Notes: generated by a model from the sequence alone, not told the origin. A stretch of DNA of 64,000 nt from Dyadobacter fanqingshengii (GCF_023822005.2 NZ_CP098806.1:310001-374000), one strand, 5' to 3'; shown: positions 25,168 through 35,509, counted from the stretch's first letter. Program-made: numbers and translations.

Positions 25168-28100
25168 TTAAGCTGTTACCAGGGGTTCGGTTTTATTCAT
25201 AATCGATTTTATACCGCTCAATGGCACCATCACCCACGAAGGTCTGTTGTTGACCTCATAATTCAATTCATAAATGGCTTTTTGCAACAGGAATGTTTGC
25301 ATAAGCACTTCCAAATCCTCTTTTTTCTGCGGAATGATCGGACTATCCTTTACTGCTTCCAGGTATGCTTTCATGAAAAATCCGCTCATGTAGTGATACC
25401 ATTGTTCCGCATAAGGCAAGAGTTTGGTAATATCTTCCGGCCGGACCTGATTGTCCAGATACAAGCTTCCGTACGCAGCATAATGGAATGAGCGCAACAT
25501 GCCCGCTACATCTCTCAGCGCGGAGCGTTTCAGCCTTCTCTCACTGTAACTGCGTGCCGGTTCTCCTTCAAAATCGAGGATTACGAAGTCCTTGCCTGTG
25601 AATAGCACCTGTCCCAAATGATAGTCACCATGTATACGAATCTTAGCCGTGTCAATTTTGCGGCTGTACACTTTTTTCAGCTCGGTCAAAATTTCATCTT
25701 TCATCTGCAACACGTCCTCTGCATCCTGCCTGGTTTCGGGTGCGATCTTCTTCATATTGCGGTTCAGGCTTTGGAAAGCGACACGCACAAGTGATTGAAG
25801 CGAAGAGTAAACCGAGCGCTGGTAATGCAATGAAAATTCCTCCGGTTTGAAATCGGGATTGCTGGTGCCGGAAGCCAGGGCCAAATGCATTTCTCCTGTC
25901 CGGGTGCCCAGTAAAGCTACTTGTTCAGCAACAGGGACATCCAGAAGATCTTTCAATACATCAGGAATGTCTTCATAACCTACCGGATCAACAATGGACC
26001 CTTTCAGTTCAGTAGGCAGCTGGATTTCGCTGGTCGAAAGGATTTTTTCGTTGAAAATATCCAGGCGGTCCAGCATATTAGCCCAGGCATCTGTACTGTT
26101 GACCACCATTTCCTGCATCATACCCAGCACCATGCTGTCATTTTTGTGTTTCCACTCCACAGCGCCTACAAATGCAGGAATGTTTTTAAACTGTGCCTCA
26201 TGAGTCAGGAAATGCGTGATTTCCATATCAGGATTGATCGCCCGATCCACTTTACGGTAAAGCTTGAAGAAATACTTTCCATCATAAGTTACCGAAGTGT
26301 TGCTCTGCTCACCCGAAAGTACACGCGGCTTGATCTTATCCGTCTCCTTCACATGCTGGGCCAGACCTTCATTTCCTGAGAACAGAATTTCGCTGTTTTT
26401 AGCAGGTAACTTTTCATTGGTCCCCATATTGGTAATCAATGTTTGCTGCAATTCCAGCCCGTAGATGGCATCGAAAAGTACACCCTCGTCCTCGCCGTCA
26501 ATCTTGATTTTGGCAATAACTGCTTGCGGACAGTTTTCACGCACCTGATGAGCGAAGGGGTCTTTTCCAAAAGCCACCGGAAGCTGATACATCTCTGGGA
26601 GATCATTTTGATACGAAGCTTCCAAAAGCAGTAAAAAGGCCGGCGGATTATTGCCCAGCGGAATGGTGGCATGCGATACAATTTTCACACTATCCAAACC
26701 TTTCCCTTTTCCTCCAAACCAACGCATTTTCATCATATAAGCGGGTAGGAACTTGTTTTCCAGGCGTTCCAAAACCGCAGGTTTCAATAGATCTTTCCAG
26801 TCAGAAAGTTCCAAAAGCGGAAGCTCCTCGTTCTGATCGATTTCCGGATGTGTTTTTTCCAAAACAAAACATTGGCACGCATAAGCTTCCAGTGTGAAGA
26901 AATACGGTGTGTTGTCTTTTACACCAGGAAACTTGTTTTTGCTGTAAATTTCAACCGGCTGGTAACCTTTATATTGATCTAGGTCCAGCTCAACAGGTTG
27001 TGGGAAACGTGATAGATTAGCAATAACCAGCATTGTCTCCTCCTTGAAGGTCCTGGTAAATGCAAGCACTTTTGAGTTTTCAGAATTCAGGAACTTAATA
27101 TCCCCACGGCTGAACGCCGCATACTTTTTGCGGGCAGCAATGGCCTTTTTCATCCACCATAGCAACGATGACGAATTGTGCTCCTGCAACTCCACATTTA
27201 CCGACTCATAATGATACTGCGGATCCAGGATCAATGGCAGATACATGCGCTGCGGATTGGCTTGTGAAAATCCGGCATTCCTGTCGGGATTCCATTGCAT
27301 AGGAGTCCTTACGCCATCACGGTCGCCCAGATAGAAGTTATCACCCATACCAATTTCATCGCCATAGTAAATGATCGGTGTGCCTGGGAAAGTGAAAAGC
27401 AGTGAGTTTAAAAGCTCAATTTTCTTTCTGTTGTTCTCCATCAAAGGTGCAAGCCTGTGCCGGATCCCGAGATTAATTCTCGCTTTGGGATCTTTTACAT
27501 ACACTTTGTACATATAATCGCGCTCTTCGTCTGTCACCATTTCCAGGGTCAGCTCATCGTGATTACGCAGGAAAATTCCCCATTGGCAATTTTCCGGGAT
27601 TTCAGGAGTCTGGTCAAAAATGTCCGTGATCGGATATCTGTCTTCCATTTGCAGCGACATAAACATCCGCGGCATGATCGGGAAGTGATAGTTCATCTGA
27701 CATTCGTCTCCATCACCAAAATACGCAGCCGAATCTTCCGGCCACATATTTGCTTCCGCCAACAGCAATGTTCCCGGATAGCGCTCGTCAACAAATGTTC
27801 TGAGTTTTTTAAGATACTCGTGCGTTTCCGGCAAGTTTTCGCAGTTTGTTCCGTCGCGTTCAAATAAGTAAGGAACAGCATCCAGACGGAACCCGTCAAC
27901 ACCCATTTCACACCAGAAATCGAGGATTTTTAAAATCTCCTCCTGCACCAGCGGACTGTCGTAATTCAAATCCGGCTGATGATGGAAGAAGCGGTGCCAG
28001 TAATATTGGTCGGCTTCGCTGTCCCACGTCCAGTTTGATTTTTCATAATCCTGGAAAATAATGCGGGCATCTTTGAATTGTTTCGGATCATCTGTCCAAA

Positions 28101-28521
28101 CGTAAAAATTTCGTTCGTCCGATCCTTTCGGCGCACTTCTGGCACGTTGAAACCAGGGATGCTGGTCGGATGTGTGGTTAATGACCAATTCTGTGATTAC
28201 TTTCAGACCGCGCTTGTGGGCTTCTTCCAAAAATGCTTTGAATTCATTCAAATCACCATAGGAAGGGTTGATAGTGTAATAATCGGAAATATCATAACCA
28301 TCATCACGCAAGGGGGATGGATAAAAAGGCAGGAGCCAAATCGCCGTCACGCCCAGGTCCTGCAAATAATCAAGCTGCTCCATAAGCCCCTTGAAATCAC
28401 CGATCCCGTCGCAATTGCCATCCTTAAATGCCTTGATGTGCAGTTCATATATAATTGCATCCTTATACCAATGCAGATCTTTGTGTATCACTCCATTTTT
28501 ATGTTCCATCGTGTTATCCAT
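25168..28521 (-). CDS. treS: Trehalose synthase fused to maltokinase (TreS-Pep2)
   Basis: A 1117-residue bifunctional enzyme. Residues 1-550 are GH13_16 trehalose synthase, which interconverts trehalose and maltose: nucleophile Asp214 in GFRLDAVPYL, acid Glu256 in LLAEANMWPED and RNHDEL (Asp322). Residues about 560-1117 are maltokinase (Pep2/Mak), which makes maltose-1-phosphate with ATP: the catalytic HGDYHLGQVL (964-973) and metal-binding DFEGEP (983-988). Fusion of the two halves is known in several phyla and channels trehalose into the GlgE route. The gene starts within the last eight bases of glgE. The protein has no signal peptide and acts in the cytosol. Confidence 0.95.
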   Translation of the reverse strand: MDNTMEHKNGVIHKDLHWYKDAIIYELHIKAFKDGNCDGIGDFKGLMEQLDYLQDLGVTAIWLLPFYPSPLRDDGYDISDYYTINPSYGDLNEFKAFLEEAHKRGLKVITELVINHTSDQHPWFQRARSAPKGSDERNFYVWTDDPKQFKDARIIFQDYEKSNWTWDSEADQYYWHRFFHHQPDLNYDSPLVQEEILKILDFWCEMGVDGFRLDAVPYLFERDGTNCENLPETHEYLKKLRTFVDERYPGTLLLAEANMWPEDSAAYFGDGDECQMNYHFPIMPRMFMSLQMEDRYPITDIFDQTPEIPENCQWGIFLRNHDELTLEMVTDEERDYMYKVYVKDPKARINLGIRHRLAPLMENNRKKIELLNSLLFTFPGTPIIYYGDEIGMGDNFYLGDRDGVRTPMQWNPDRNAGFSQANPQRMYLPLILDPQYHYESVNVELQEHNSSSLLWWMKKAIAARKKYAAFSRGDIKFLNSENSKVLAFTRTFKEETMLVIANLSRFPQPVELDLDQYKGYQPVEIYSKNKFPGVKDNTPYFFTLEAYACQCFVLEKTHPEIDQNEELPLLELSDWKDLLKPAVLERLENKFLPAYMMKMRWFGGKGKGLDSVKIVSHATIPLGNNPPAFLLLLEASYQNDLPEMYQLPVAFGKDPFAHQVRENCPQAVIAKIKIDGEDEGVLFDAIYGLELQQTLITNMGTNEKLPAKNSEILFSGNEGLAQHVKETDKIKPRVLSGEQSNTSVTYDGKYFFKLYRKVDRAINPDMEITHFLTHEAQFKNIPAFVGAVEWKHKNDSMVLGMMQEMVVNSTDAWANMLDRLDIFNEKILSTSEIQLPTELKGSIVDPVGYEDIPDVLKDLLDVPVAEQVALLGTRTGEMHLALASGTSNPDFKPEEFSLHYQRSVYSSLQSLVRVAFQSLNRNMKKIAPETRQDAEDVLQMKDEILTELKKVYSRKIDTAKIRIHGDYHLGQVLFTGKDFVILDFEGEPARSYSERRLKRSALRDVAGMLRSFHYAAYGSLYLDNQVRPEDITKLLPYAEQWYHYMSGFFMKAYLEAVKDSPIIPQKKEDLEVLMQTFLLQKAIYELNYEVNNRPSWVMVPLSGIKSIMNKTEPLVTA

Positions 28522-30475
28522 TCAGTTTTTCTATTTTTAATATATGCGCCGGCATTTCGTAAGGGTTAAGCTGGATGAAATTGTATTCACCCTGCCAGTA
28601 ATATTTTTCGCCACTCAGCATATCGCTAACCCGGTAAGTCTGGTCGGGATGAATGCCGAAACGGTGTATCGGCACCTTAATGTGTGCGCCCTGCGTATTG
28701 AATACGTCCAGGTTCACCGATATGAGCAATGCATTTTTGGATGCGTCGTCTTCCTTGATGTAGCAGATTACATTTTCATTAGTGGTCTCCGCAAAATCAA
28801 TGTTCCAGGTAGATTGCAATGCGGGATTTTCCTTTCGGATGCGGTTCACTCGTGTAATGATCTCCCGGGTGCGGCTGTAACGGTTCCAGTCCCAATGCTT
28901 GATCTCGTACTTCTCATTGTCTGTATATTCCTCTTTTCCCGGATGCGGCGTATTAACGCCATACTCGTAAACGGGGCCATACATGCCGTAATTGGATGAT
29001 AATGTCGCCGCCAGGATAAACCGGGTAATGTGTGCATTCTCGCCCCCTTCTACCAGATGATGCGGAAGGATATCGGGCGTATTGGGCCAGAAATTAGGAC
29101 GGAAGTAATACTGCTGGTCTGTTTTGGTGAGCTCGTTCATATATTTCTCGATCTCCCATTTGCTGTTCCGCCAGGTGAAATAGGTGTAAGACTGGTTAAA
29201 GCCAATTTTGGCCAAACGCTCCATGACACGGGGTCTGGTAAAGGCTTCTGCCAGAAATATAACCTCGGGATTAACCTTGCGCACTTCACCGATCATCCAT
29301 TCCCAGAAAGCAAATGCTTTGGTATGCGGGTTATCGATCCTGAAAATGCGCACACCTTTACCGATCCAGAAATCAATGACACTTTTTAATTCCTCCCAAA
29401 GATTTTGCCAATCCTGCGTTTCGAAATCGAAAGGAAGGATGTCCTCATATCTTTTGGGTGGATTTTCAGCATACTGGACCGTTCCGTCCGGCCTCCATTT
29501 GAACCATTGTGGATGTTCTTTCACATAAGGGTGATCTGGCGCACACTGATAAGCAATGTCCATCGCAATCTCGATATCCATATTTTTAGCCTCGGTGACC
29601 AAATTTTCAAAATCCTCAATCGTACCGAGTTCGGGATGAACTGCCTTGTGGCCTCCCAACCGGTTACCAATCGCCCAGGGTGAGCCCGGATCCGTTTCCG
29701 ATGGCGTAAGAGAGTTGTTCTTACCCTTCCTTTTCATCTCCCCGATGGGGTGCACCGGCGGGAAATAAAGGGTATCAAAACCCATTTTTGATACAAGGGG
29801 CAACAGGCTTGCAACATCTTTGAATGTCCCGTGGCTGTCGGGCAATGAAGAAGCTGATCTCGGAAAAAGCTCATACCAGCTGCTAAAACCGGCTTTTTTA
29901 CGCTCGACTTCCAGTTTATAAGTGCGCTCATAAACCGTAATGCGATCTGTATAGCGGATTTTAGCCATCGCATCGGCCACTTCATCACTAATAGCCAGAT
30001 TGACAGCCAATTCAGGATTTTCGGCTGATTTGAGCGCTTTAATCCATTTCGTAAATGCAGGTTTTTCCGTTTTATTTGTGAGCTGAGAAGCTTCCAGTAG
30101 CAGCTCTGCGCCGATGAGAATCTCGACAGAAATGTCCTGGTTAGCGTCGTATTTTTTTACTAACCCCTTCTTCCAGGTCGTAAAATGGTCAATCCAGCCT
30201 GTGAAGCGATATTCGTAGAAGCCAGTCTTTTCCGGTTTCCACGTTGCCTGCCATTGGTCGTTGATAATATATTGCATGGGAATTTCTTCCCAATTCATGT
30301 CTGATTCGTGTTTGTAGATTACGCTTGCCGCTACTACGTCGTGGCCATCCCCGATAATGTCTGCAGTCAAAGTCAACTGCTCACCGATTGCTCGTCTTGC
30401 GGAAAATCTGCCGCCTTCAATCTGGGGAGTAACGTTGGAAATCACGACCCGCTTTCTGCCGTCCTGAATATGCAT
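28514..30475 (-). CDS. glgE: Alpha-1,4-glucan:maltose-1-phosphate maltosyltransferase
   Basis: A 653-residue GH13_3 enzyme that transfers maltosyl units from maltose-1-phosphate onto alpha-1,4-glucan. It begins with the family N-terminal domain (RVVISNVTPQIEGGRFSARR, AIGEQLTLTADIIGDGHDVV). The barrel carries DTLYFPPVHPIGEMKRKGKN, nucleophile Asp in RIFRIDNPHTKAFAFWEW and acid Glu in FLAEAFTRP. These are the GlgE-specific motifs. It is the first gene of the glgE-treS/pep2-glgB operon, so substrate is made, polymerised and branched by neighbouring products. The upstream 331-base gap is shared with a divergent receiver gene. Confidence 0.95.
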   Translation of the reverse strand: MHIQDGRKRVVISNVTPQIEGGRFSARRAIGEQLTLTADIIGDGHDVVAASVIYKHESDMNWEEIPMQYIINDQWQATWKPEKTGFYEYRFTGWIDHFTTWKKGLVKKYDANQDISVEILIGAELLLEASQLTNKTEKPAFTKWIKALKSAENPELAVNLAISDEVADAMAKIRYTDRITVYERTYKLEVERKKAGFSSWYELFPRSASSLPDSHGTFKDVASLLPLVSKMGFDTLYFPPVHPIGEMKRKGKNNSLTPSETDPGSPWAIGNRLGGHKAVHPELGTIEDFENLVTEAKNMDIEIAMDIAYQCAPDHPYVKEHPQWFKWRPDGTVQYAENPPKRYEDILPFDFETQDWQNLWEELKSVIDFWIGKGVRIFRIDNPHTKAFAFWEWMIGEVRKVNPEVIFLAEAFTRPRVMERLAKIGFNQSYTYFTWRNSKWEIEKYMNELTKTDQQYYFRPNFWPNTPDILPHHLVEGGENAHITRFILAATLSSNYGMYGPVYEYGVNTPHPGKEEYTDNEKYEIKHWDWNRYSRTREIITRVNRIRKENPALQSTWNIDFAETTNENVICYIKEDDASKNALLISVNLDVFNTQGAHIKVPIHRFGIHPDQTYRVSDMLSGEKYYWQGEYNFIQLNPYEMPAHILKIEKLNG

Positions 30476-30806
30476 TGATCCGATTTTTTGGTTTCCATTG
30501 GTGAATGGCTATTGTAGCAATCAAAACCATGCCTGCAGCAAATTTTTAGGGCCTTATCCGTGAGCATAATACGTGTCTAAATTCTCGATAATTTATATTT
30601 AGCGGTTTGGTTTAAACGCTCTAATGGCGTAAATTTCAACGCCTTCACAAAGCCTGAACCCAACACAATTTTAGAATCAGATCCAGTCCCGGAAAATCCG
30701 AACTGCGATGCTAATTGTATGATTAAGATTAATATCACATACGCATTTAACATTTAGTGGGTTTTTAGAAAAACTATTCTGATCAATCATTTTCTCAGCC
30801 GGATCA
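30476..30806. other. Divergent intergenic region between glgE and a receiver gene
   Basis: A 331-base AT-leaning gap that must carry the promoters of the glgE operon (leftward) and of the receiver gene (rightward). I searched by eye for TTTG-N19-21-TAnnTTTG on both strands and saw no good match. No gene, strong hairpin or repeat is evident, so regulated or non-consensus promoters are likely. Confidence 0.5.
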
Positions 30807-31184
30807 ATGGAGTTTATTCTGATTGACGACAGCATTTTTGACTTGTTTACGCAAGAAAAACTGCTTCTAAGGAGCGGACTTGCCCAATCAGTCAGAACAT
30901 TCGGTTCTGCTCAACTGGCTATGGAGTTCTTATACGAACAATCAGACGAGTTTCCCGAAACCGTCATCCTGCTTGACATTCAAATGCCCGGTATAAACGG
31001 GTTTGAGTTTACCGGCCATTATGCTACATTGCCCGATGCACTGAGAAAGCGTATCAAGCTTTTTATGATATCTTCTACTGTGGACACCGAGGACATTGAA
31101 GAGGTCCGCTCGAACCCCTACGTGATCGAGTTGTTATCCAAGCCTTTGGAAATCAAGACACTGCGAGCACTTCTGGAAAAGTAG
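30807..31184 (+). CDS. Single-domain response regulator (CheY-like receiver)
   Basis: A 125-residue stand-alone receiver. Acidic Asp7/Asp8 (LIDDS), phospho-acceptor Asp57 in LLDIQMPGINGFEF and the conserved Lys in ELLSKPLE are present, so it should be phosphorylated. There is no output domain. It is the kind of diffusible receiver used in phosphorelays with hybrid kinases in Bacteroidota. It lies between the glgE operon and the treY-malQ gene, 98 bases before the latter, which hints at a role in controlling glucan or trehalose metabolism. No sensor kinase gene is nearby; the link is inference. Confidence 0.88.
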   Translation: MEFILIDDSIFDLFTQEKLLLRSGLAQSVRTFGSAQLAMEFLYEQSDEFPETVILLDIQMPGINGFEFTGHYATLPDALRKRIKLFMISSTVDTEDIEEVRSNPYVIELLSKPLEIKTLRALLEK

Positions 31185-31282
31185 TTTGCCTTCCGTATTT
31201 AAAAGCTGGCCTGCTCAGTTTTATTTATAATGTTCAGGTGGCACAATATTTAATGTGCTTGAAAGAATAACATTCAGCCATT

Positions 31283-34200
31283 ATGAACAATCCAATTGCA
31301 ACCTATCGCATACAATTCCATAAAGATTTTTCTTTCGCCGATCTCGAAAAACGGGTTTCTTACTTACAGAAGCTTGGTGTCAGCACCCTTTATGCCTCGC
31401 CGATTTTAGCTGCCACAAAAGGCAGTACGCACGGTTACGACGGCATCAGCCCTGAGGTAATCAACCCGGAGGTTGGAACAGCCGAACAGCTTAGAAAGCT
31501 CAGCCAAACATTGAAGGAGCTTGAAATAAGCTGGTTACAAGACATTGTGCCTAACCACATGGCATTCCATTCCGAGAATGAATGGTTGATGGATGTGCTG
31601 GAAAAAGGCCAGCAGTCGGAATATGCGTCGTTTTTTGACATTGCATGGAATAGTAAGCTTTTCCAGGGAAAGCTGATGGTTCCTTTCCTGGGCGCCCCGT
31701 TGGAAGAAGTGATTGATAATCAGCAGATAAAGGTTGAGTACGCAGGCAACCGATTGGTGATCAATTATGAAGGAGCGACTTTCCCATTAAATATCAGGTC
31801 TTACATGAACCTGCTCGGCGCTGACCGGGAAAATGCGCCGGAGACGGTCGGGCAACTGGTACAGCAACTTAATGAGATTCACGAAGCCGAAGATCCGAAG
31901 ATTTTTTCGCAGCGGTGGAGTGAGTTCTTACTGCAACTTTCGTCGCTGATGAAAAATGAGCAGATCAAGGGCTGGATCGATCAGGTTGTGGCTACGGTTA
32001 ATGCCGACAAATCCAAAATTGCGGACCTTGTGAAAGGTCAGGAATATCTGCTTTGCTTCTGGCAGGATACCGATTCCAAGATCAATTTCAGGAGATTTTT
32101 TACAGTGAACGGCCTCATTTGTCTTAATATGCATTATGACGCAGTTTTTGATAAATATCATCAATTGATCAAAGTGCTTGTGGACGAGGGCATTTTTCAG
32201 GGACTTCGGGTAGACCATATTGACGGACTTTACGACCCTGCGGCTTATTTGGAAAAGCTGCGCGAGCTTTCAGGACCGGAAACGTATCTCATTGTTGAAA
32301 AAATATTAGAAAAAAGTGAGTCAATGCCTGCTGAATGGCCGATTGAGGGCACATCGGGTTACGAATTTCTAGCCGATGTGAACAATGTCTTCACCAATTC
32401 AGCTGCGGAAGATGTTTTCTCGACATTCTATCAGGACATAACGGACAGCAAAGATCCAATCCGTGAGCAATTGTTGGAAAAGAAATCGGGAATTCTCAAT
32501 AATCACATGGGAGGGGAGCTCGATAATCTTTACCAGCTTTTTACCGACCTGGAACTTGTCGACCTCGAAAATCTTGAAGCCGTTGGCAAAGAAAATGTGA
32601 AGAAGGTGATCGGCGAATTTCTGATCCACTGTCCGATTTACAGATATTATGGTAATCAAATGCCATTATCCGAAACGGAAACCAGGGAGGTCAAAGCTGT
32701 ATTTGAAGACATTATGTCGCATCATAATGGTCTTGAAAGTGCTATTGAATTGCTGGAACAGGCGATTCTTGAAAAAACCAATGGCGGTGACGAAGCCTAT
32801 AATGCCAAAGCATTGGAATTTTATCAGCGCTGGATGCAGTTTACGGGACCGTTGATGGCGAAAGGCGGCGAGGATACATTAATGTATACTTATAATCGCT
32901 TCGTTGGGCACAATGATGTGGGTGATTTTCCGGACCGGTTTGGTATGCCGGTCAAAGAATTTCATCATAAAATGCGTTTACGCCAGAAAGAATGGCCGCT
33001 TTCATTAAACACAACTTCTACGCACGATACAAAAAGAGGCGAAGATGTGCGGGCACGCCTGAATGTGCTAACGGATCTGCCGGAGGAATGGATTGCCAGA
33101 GTAAACGAATGGCGTACATTGAATTCATCGATTAAAAAACCGGACGGACCAACTGACAATGATGAGTATCTGATTTACCAAACATTAATAGGAGCGTATC
33201 CAATGCCCGGTGAAGACGCAAGTGATTTCGCGGAGCGGCTAGGGGATTATTTAAAAAAAGCGCTGCGTGAGGCTAAAACGGATACAACCTGGGCAGAACC
33301 GAATGAAGTTTACGAAAAAAGCACGGAGGAATTCGCCCTTAAACTGCTCGATCCCAACTTGCCGTTCTTTGCTAATTTCCAGGAATATTTAAAAACCATT
33401 TCGGATGCGGGAATCGTCAATTCGCTTGCACAGGTTTTGTTGAAATTTACATGCCCCGGTGTCCCCGATGTTTACCAGGGAACCGAACTCTGGGACCTGA
33501 GCTTGGTTGACCCTGATAACAGAAGGCCATTTGACTACGAAAAACGTGAAAACTGGCTGCACGAATTTGAGGATTATGATACGGAAAGACTGGCCGAAAA
33601 ACTCTGGGAATCGCGGAATTCCGGACAGATCAAACTATGGCTCACACACCAGCTTTATAATCTGAGAAAATTGAATCCGGTGCTGTTTTCGGAAGGTGAT
33701 TATGTGCCTTTGAAAGTCCGTGGAGCCTACAAAGAACATATCCTGGCTTTTGCCCGGAAATACAAAAGAGAATATATCATCGTAGCCGTCCCTTTACACA
33801 GTGCAATGCTTTGTAAGGAACAAGGAAAGGCGTTTTTCGATCTGGACTGGAAAGATACATCCGTTGTGCTGCCCGATAATATGGACACCGCCTGGACGGA
33901 AATGCTGACGGGAGAGGAAGCTGAATATGAGGGCAAATTAACGCCCGGATTAATTTTCAAAAGTCTTCCTGTTGCGGTTTTAAAAGGAAAAAAGCCTGAT
34001 AATGAGCGTAAGGCAGGGGTTTTATTGCACATTACATCGCTGGCGTCGCCTTTTGGAATAGGGGATATGGGCCCGGAAGCTTTTGCTTTCGCCGATTTTC
34101 TCTCAAAAAGCAGTCAGAAGTTATGGCAAATACTGCCCTTGAATCCAATAGAGGCTGCTCAGTCCAATTCTCCGTATAGCGCATTGTCCAGCCGTGCTGG

Positions 34201-35494
34201 AAATCCGTTGCTGATCAGCCCTGAAGTACTGGCAAAGGACGGGCTTCTGGAGAAGGAAAAGCTGAATGACTATATGCTTCCGCAAACCGGCAGAACGGAT
34301 TATGAGCAAGCAGAAAAATTGAAGAATGATCTTTTGAAGGAAGCTTTTGAAAAGTTTCTTTCCCTGAACGATTCCGCTTCCAATGCGGAATTTGAAGCGT
34401 TTTGTGAAAAAAACCAGGCTTGGCTGGATGACTTCGCCATATACATTGCCCTCAAACAAAAGCACGATGGTAAGCCCTGGTATACCTGGCCGGAGCAGTT
34501 CAGAAAACGGGACGAAAACGCATTGCAAGAGATTGAATCTGAAAAATTGCAATTTATCAAATGGCAGCAATACATATTTGACAAGCAATGGAAAGATTTA
34601 AAATCTTACTGCAATGGCCTTGAAATTAAGCTGTTAGGGGACATTCCATTTTACGTGAGCTACGATTCTGCGGATGTTTGGGCCAATCCTGAGTTCTTCT
34701 GTGTGGATGAAGAAGGCAAAATTACCGGCATTGCCGGCGTTCCTCCTGATGCTTTTTCGGATGATGGACAACTTTGGGGAATGCCAGTTTTCGACTGGGA
34801 TGTACTTAAAAAACAGGATTATAAATGGTGGATACAGCGGCTGGAAAAAAATATTGAGCTTTTCGACGTTGTCCGGCTGGACCACTTCCGGGCATTTACC
34901 GACTACTGGGAAGTAGCCGGTGGTGAAAAAACGGCAGTAAACGGCGAATGGAAGCTGGGCCCGGATGCTGAATTTTTTACAAAAATAGAAACGGCATTGG
35001 GCGGGCTTCCTTTTGTGGCCGAGGATCTGGGCGAAATGAGTCCGGGCGTTTATAAATTAAGGGACAAATTCGCATTGCCCGGAATGAAGGTTTTGCAGTT
35101 TGCTTTTGATGAAAACATGGCCCAGTCGGATCATATTCCGCATAACTTCAATGCCAATTTCTACGCCTACACCGGCACGCATGACAACAATACTACATTG
35201 GGCTGGTTCAGGAGCTCGAAGGACGGGGAGATGAAGGCTTTGATTGAGAAATATGTCGGCCATGAGGTGGATGAGGACAACATCTGTGAGGTGATGGCGC
35301 GGCTTACTTTCTCGTCCGTTGCCAAAGTGGCCATTCTTCCCATGCAGGATGTGCTTAAACTGGATGAGACGACGATCATGAACATTCCGGGCTCGAATGA
35401 AAATAACTGGTCATGGCGACTGAAACCGGGACAGGTTACGCATGAGGCCCAACAGTTTCTTTTGAACCTGACAACCCTCTGCAACCGTGATTAG
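31283..35494 (+). CDS. Malto-oligosyltrehalose synthase fused to 4-alpha-glucanotransferase (TreY-MalQ)
   Basis: A 1403-residue fusion. Residues 1 to about 900 are TreY (GH13_26), which isomerises the reducing end of malto-oligosaccharides to trehalose: ATYRIQFHKDFSFADLEKRV, GSTHGYDGISPEVINPEVGT, the nucleophile Asp near 311 in GLRVDHIDGLYDP and NTTSTHDTKRGEDVRARL. Residues about 908-1403 are a complete GH77 amylomaltase (MalQ): GVLLHITSLASPFGIGDMG, nucleophile Asp near 1200 in VRLDHFRAFTDYWEV, acid Glu in FVAEDLGEMSPG and YTGTHDNNTTLGW. Both active sites are intact. MalQ could supply longer chains to TreY. The usual hydrolase TreZ is absent from this window. Cytosolic; no signal peptide. Confidence 0.92.
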   Translation: MNNPIATYRIQFHKDFSFADLEKRVSYLQKLGVSTLYASPILAATKGSTHGYDGISPEVINPEVGTAEQLRKLSQTLKELEISWLQDIVPNHMAFHSENEWLMDVLEKGQQSEYASFFDIAWNSKLFQGKLMVPFLGAPLEEVIDNQQIKVEYAGNRLVINYEGATFPLNIRSYMNLLGADRENAPETVGQLVQQLNEIHEAEDPKIFSQRWSEFLLQLSSLMKNEQIKGWIDQVVATVNADKSKIADLVKGQEYLLCFWQDTDSKINFRRFFTVNGLICLNMHYDAVFDKYHQLIKVLVDEGIFQGLRVDHIDGLYDPAAYLEKLRELSGPETYLIVEKILEKSESMPAEWPIEGTSGYEFLADVNNVFTNSAAEDVFSTFYQDITDSKDPIREQLLEKKSGILNNHMGGELDNLYQLFTDLELVDLENLEAVGKENVKKVIGEFLIHCPIYRYYGNQMPLSETETREVKAVFEDIMSHHNGLESAIELLEQAILEKTNGGDEAYNAKALEFYQRWMQFTGPLMAKGGEDTLMYTYNRFVGHNDVGDFPDRFGMPVKEFHHKMRLRQKEWPLSLNTTSTHDTKRGEDVRARLNVLTDLPEEWIARVNEWRTLNSSIKKPDGPTDNDEYLIYQTLIGAYPMPGEDASDFAERLGDYLKKALREAKTDTTWAEPNEVYEKSTEEFALKLLDPNLPFFANFQEYLKTISDAGIVNSLAQVLLKFTCPGVPDVYQGTELWDLSLVDPDNRRPFDYEKRENWLHEFEDYDTERLAEKLWESRNSGQIKLWLTHQLYNLRKLNPVLFSEGDYVPLKVRGAYKEHILAFARKYKREYIIVAVPLHSAMLCKEQGKAFFDLDWKDTSVVLPDNMDTAWTEMLTGEEAEYEGKLTPGLIFKSLPVAVLKGKKPDNERKAGVLLHITSLASPFGIGDMGPEAFAFADFLSKSSQKLWQILPLNPIEAAQSNSPYSALSSRAGNPLLISPEVLAKDGLLEKEKLNDYMLPQTGRTDYEQAEKLKNDLLKEAFEKFLSLNDSASNAEFEAFCEKNQAWLDDFAIYIALKQKHDGKPWYTWPEQFRKRDENALQEIESEKLQFIKWQQYIFDKQWKDLKSYCNGLEIKLLGDIPFYVSYDSADVWANPEFFCVDEEGKITGIAGVPPDAFSDDGQLWGMPVFDWDVLKKQDYKWWIQRLEKNIELFDVVRLDHFRAFTDYWEVAGGEKTAVNGEWKLGPDAEFFTKIETALGGLPFVAEDLGEMSPGVYKLRDKFALPGMKVLQFAFDENMAQSDHIPHNFNANFYAYTGTHDNNTTLGWFRSSKDGEMKALIEKYVGHEVDEDNICEVMARLTFSSVAKVAILPMQDVLKLDETTIMNIPGSNENNWSWRLKPGQVTHEAQQFLLNLTTLCNRD

Positions 35495-35509
35495 AGGTTG
35501 CATAAAATG

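Noticed and set aside
26436..29988. Many frames opposite treS and glgE
   Set aside because: All are shadows on the opposite strand or in other frames of genes with intact catalytic motifs.
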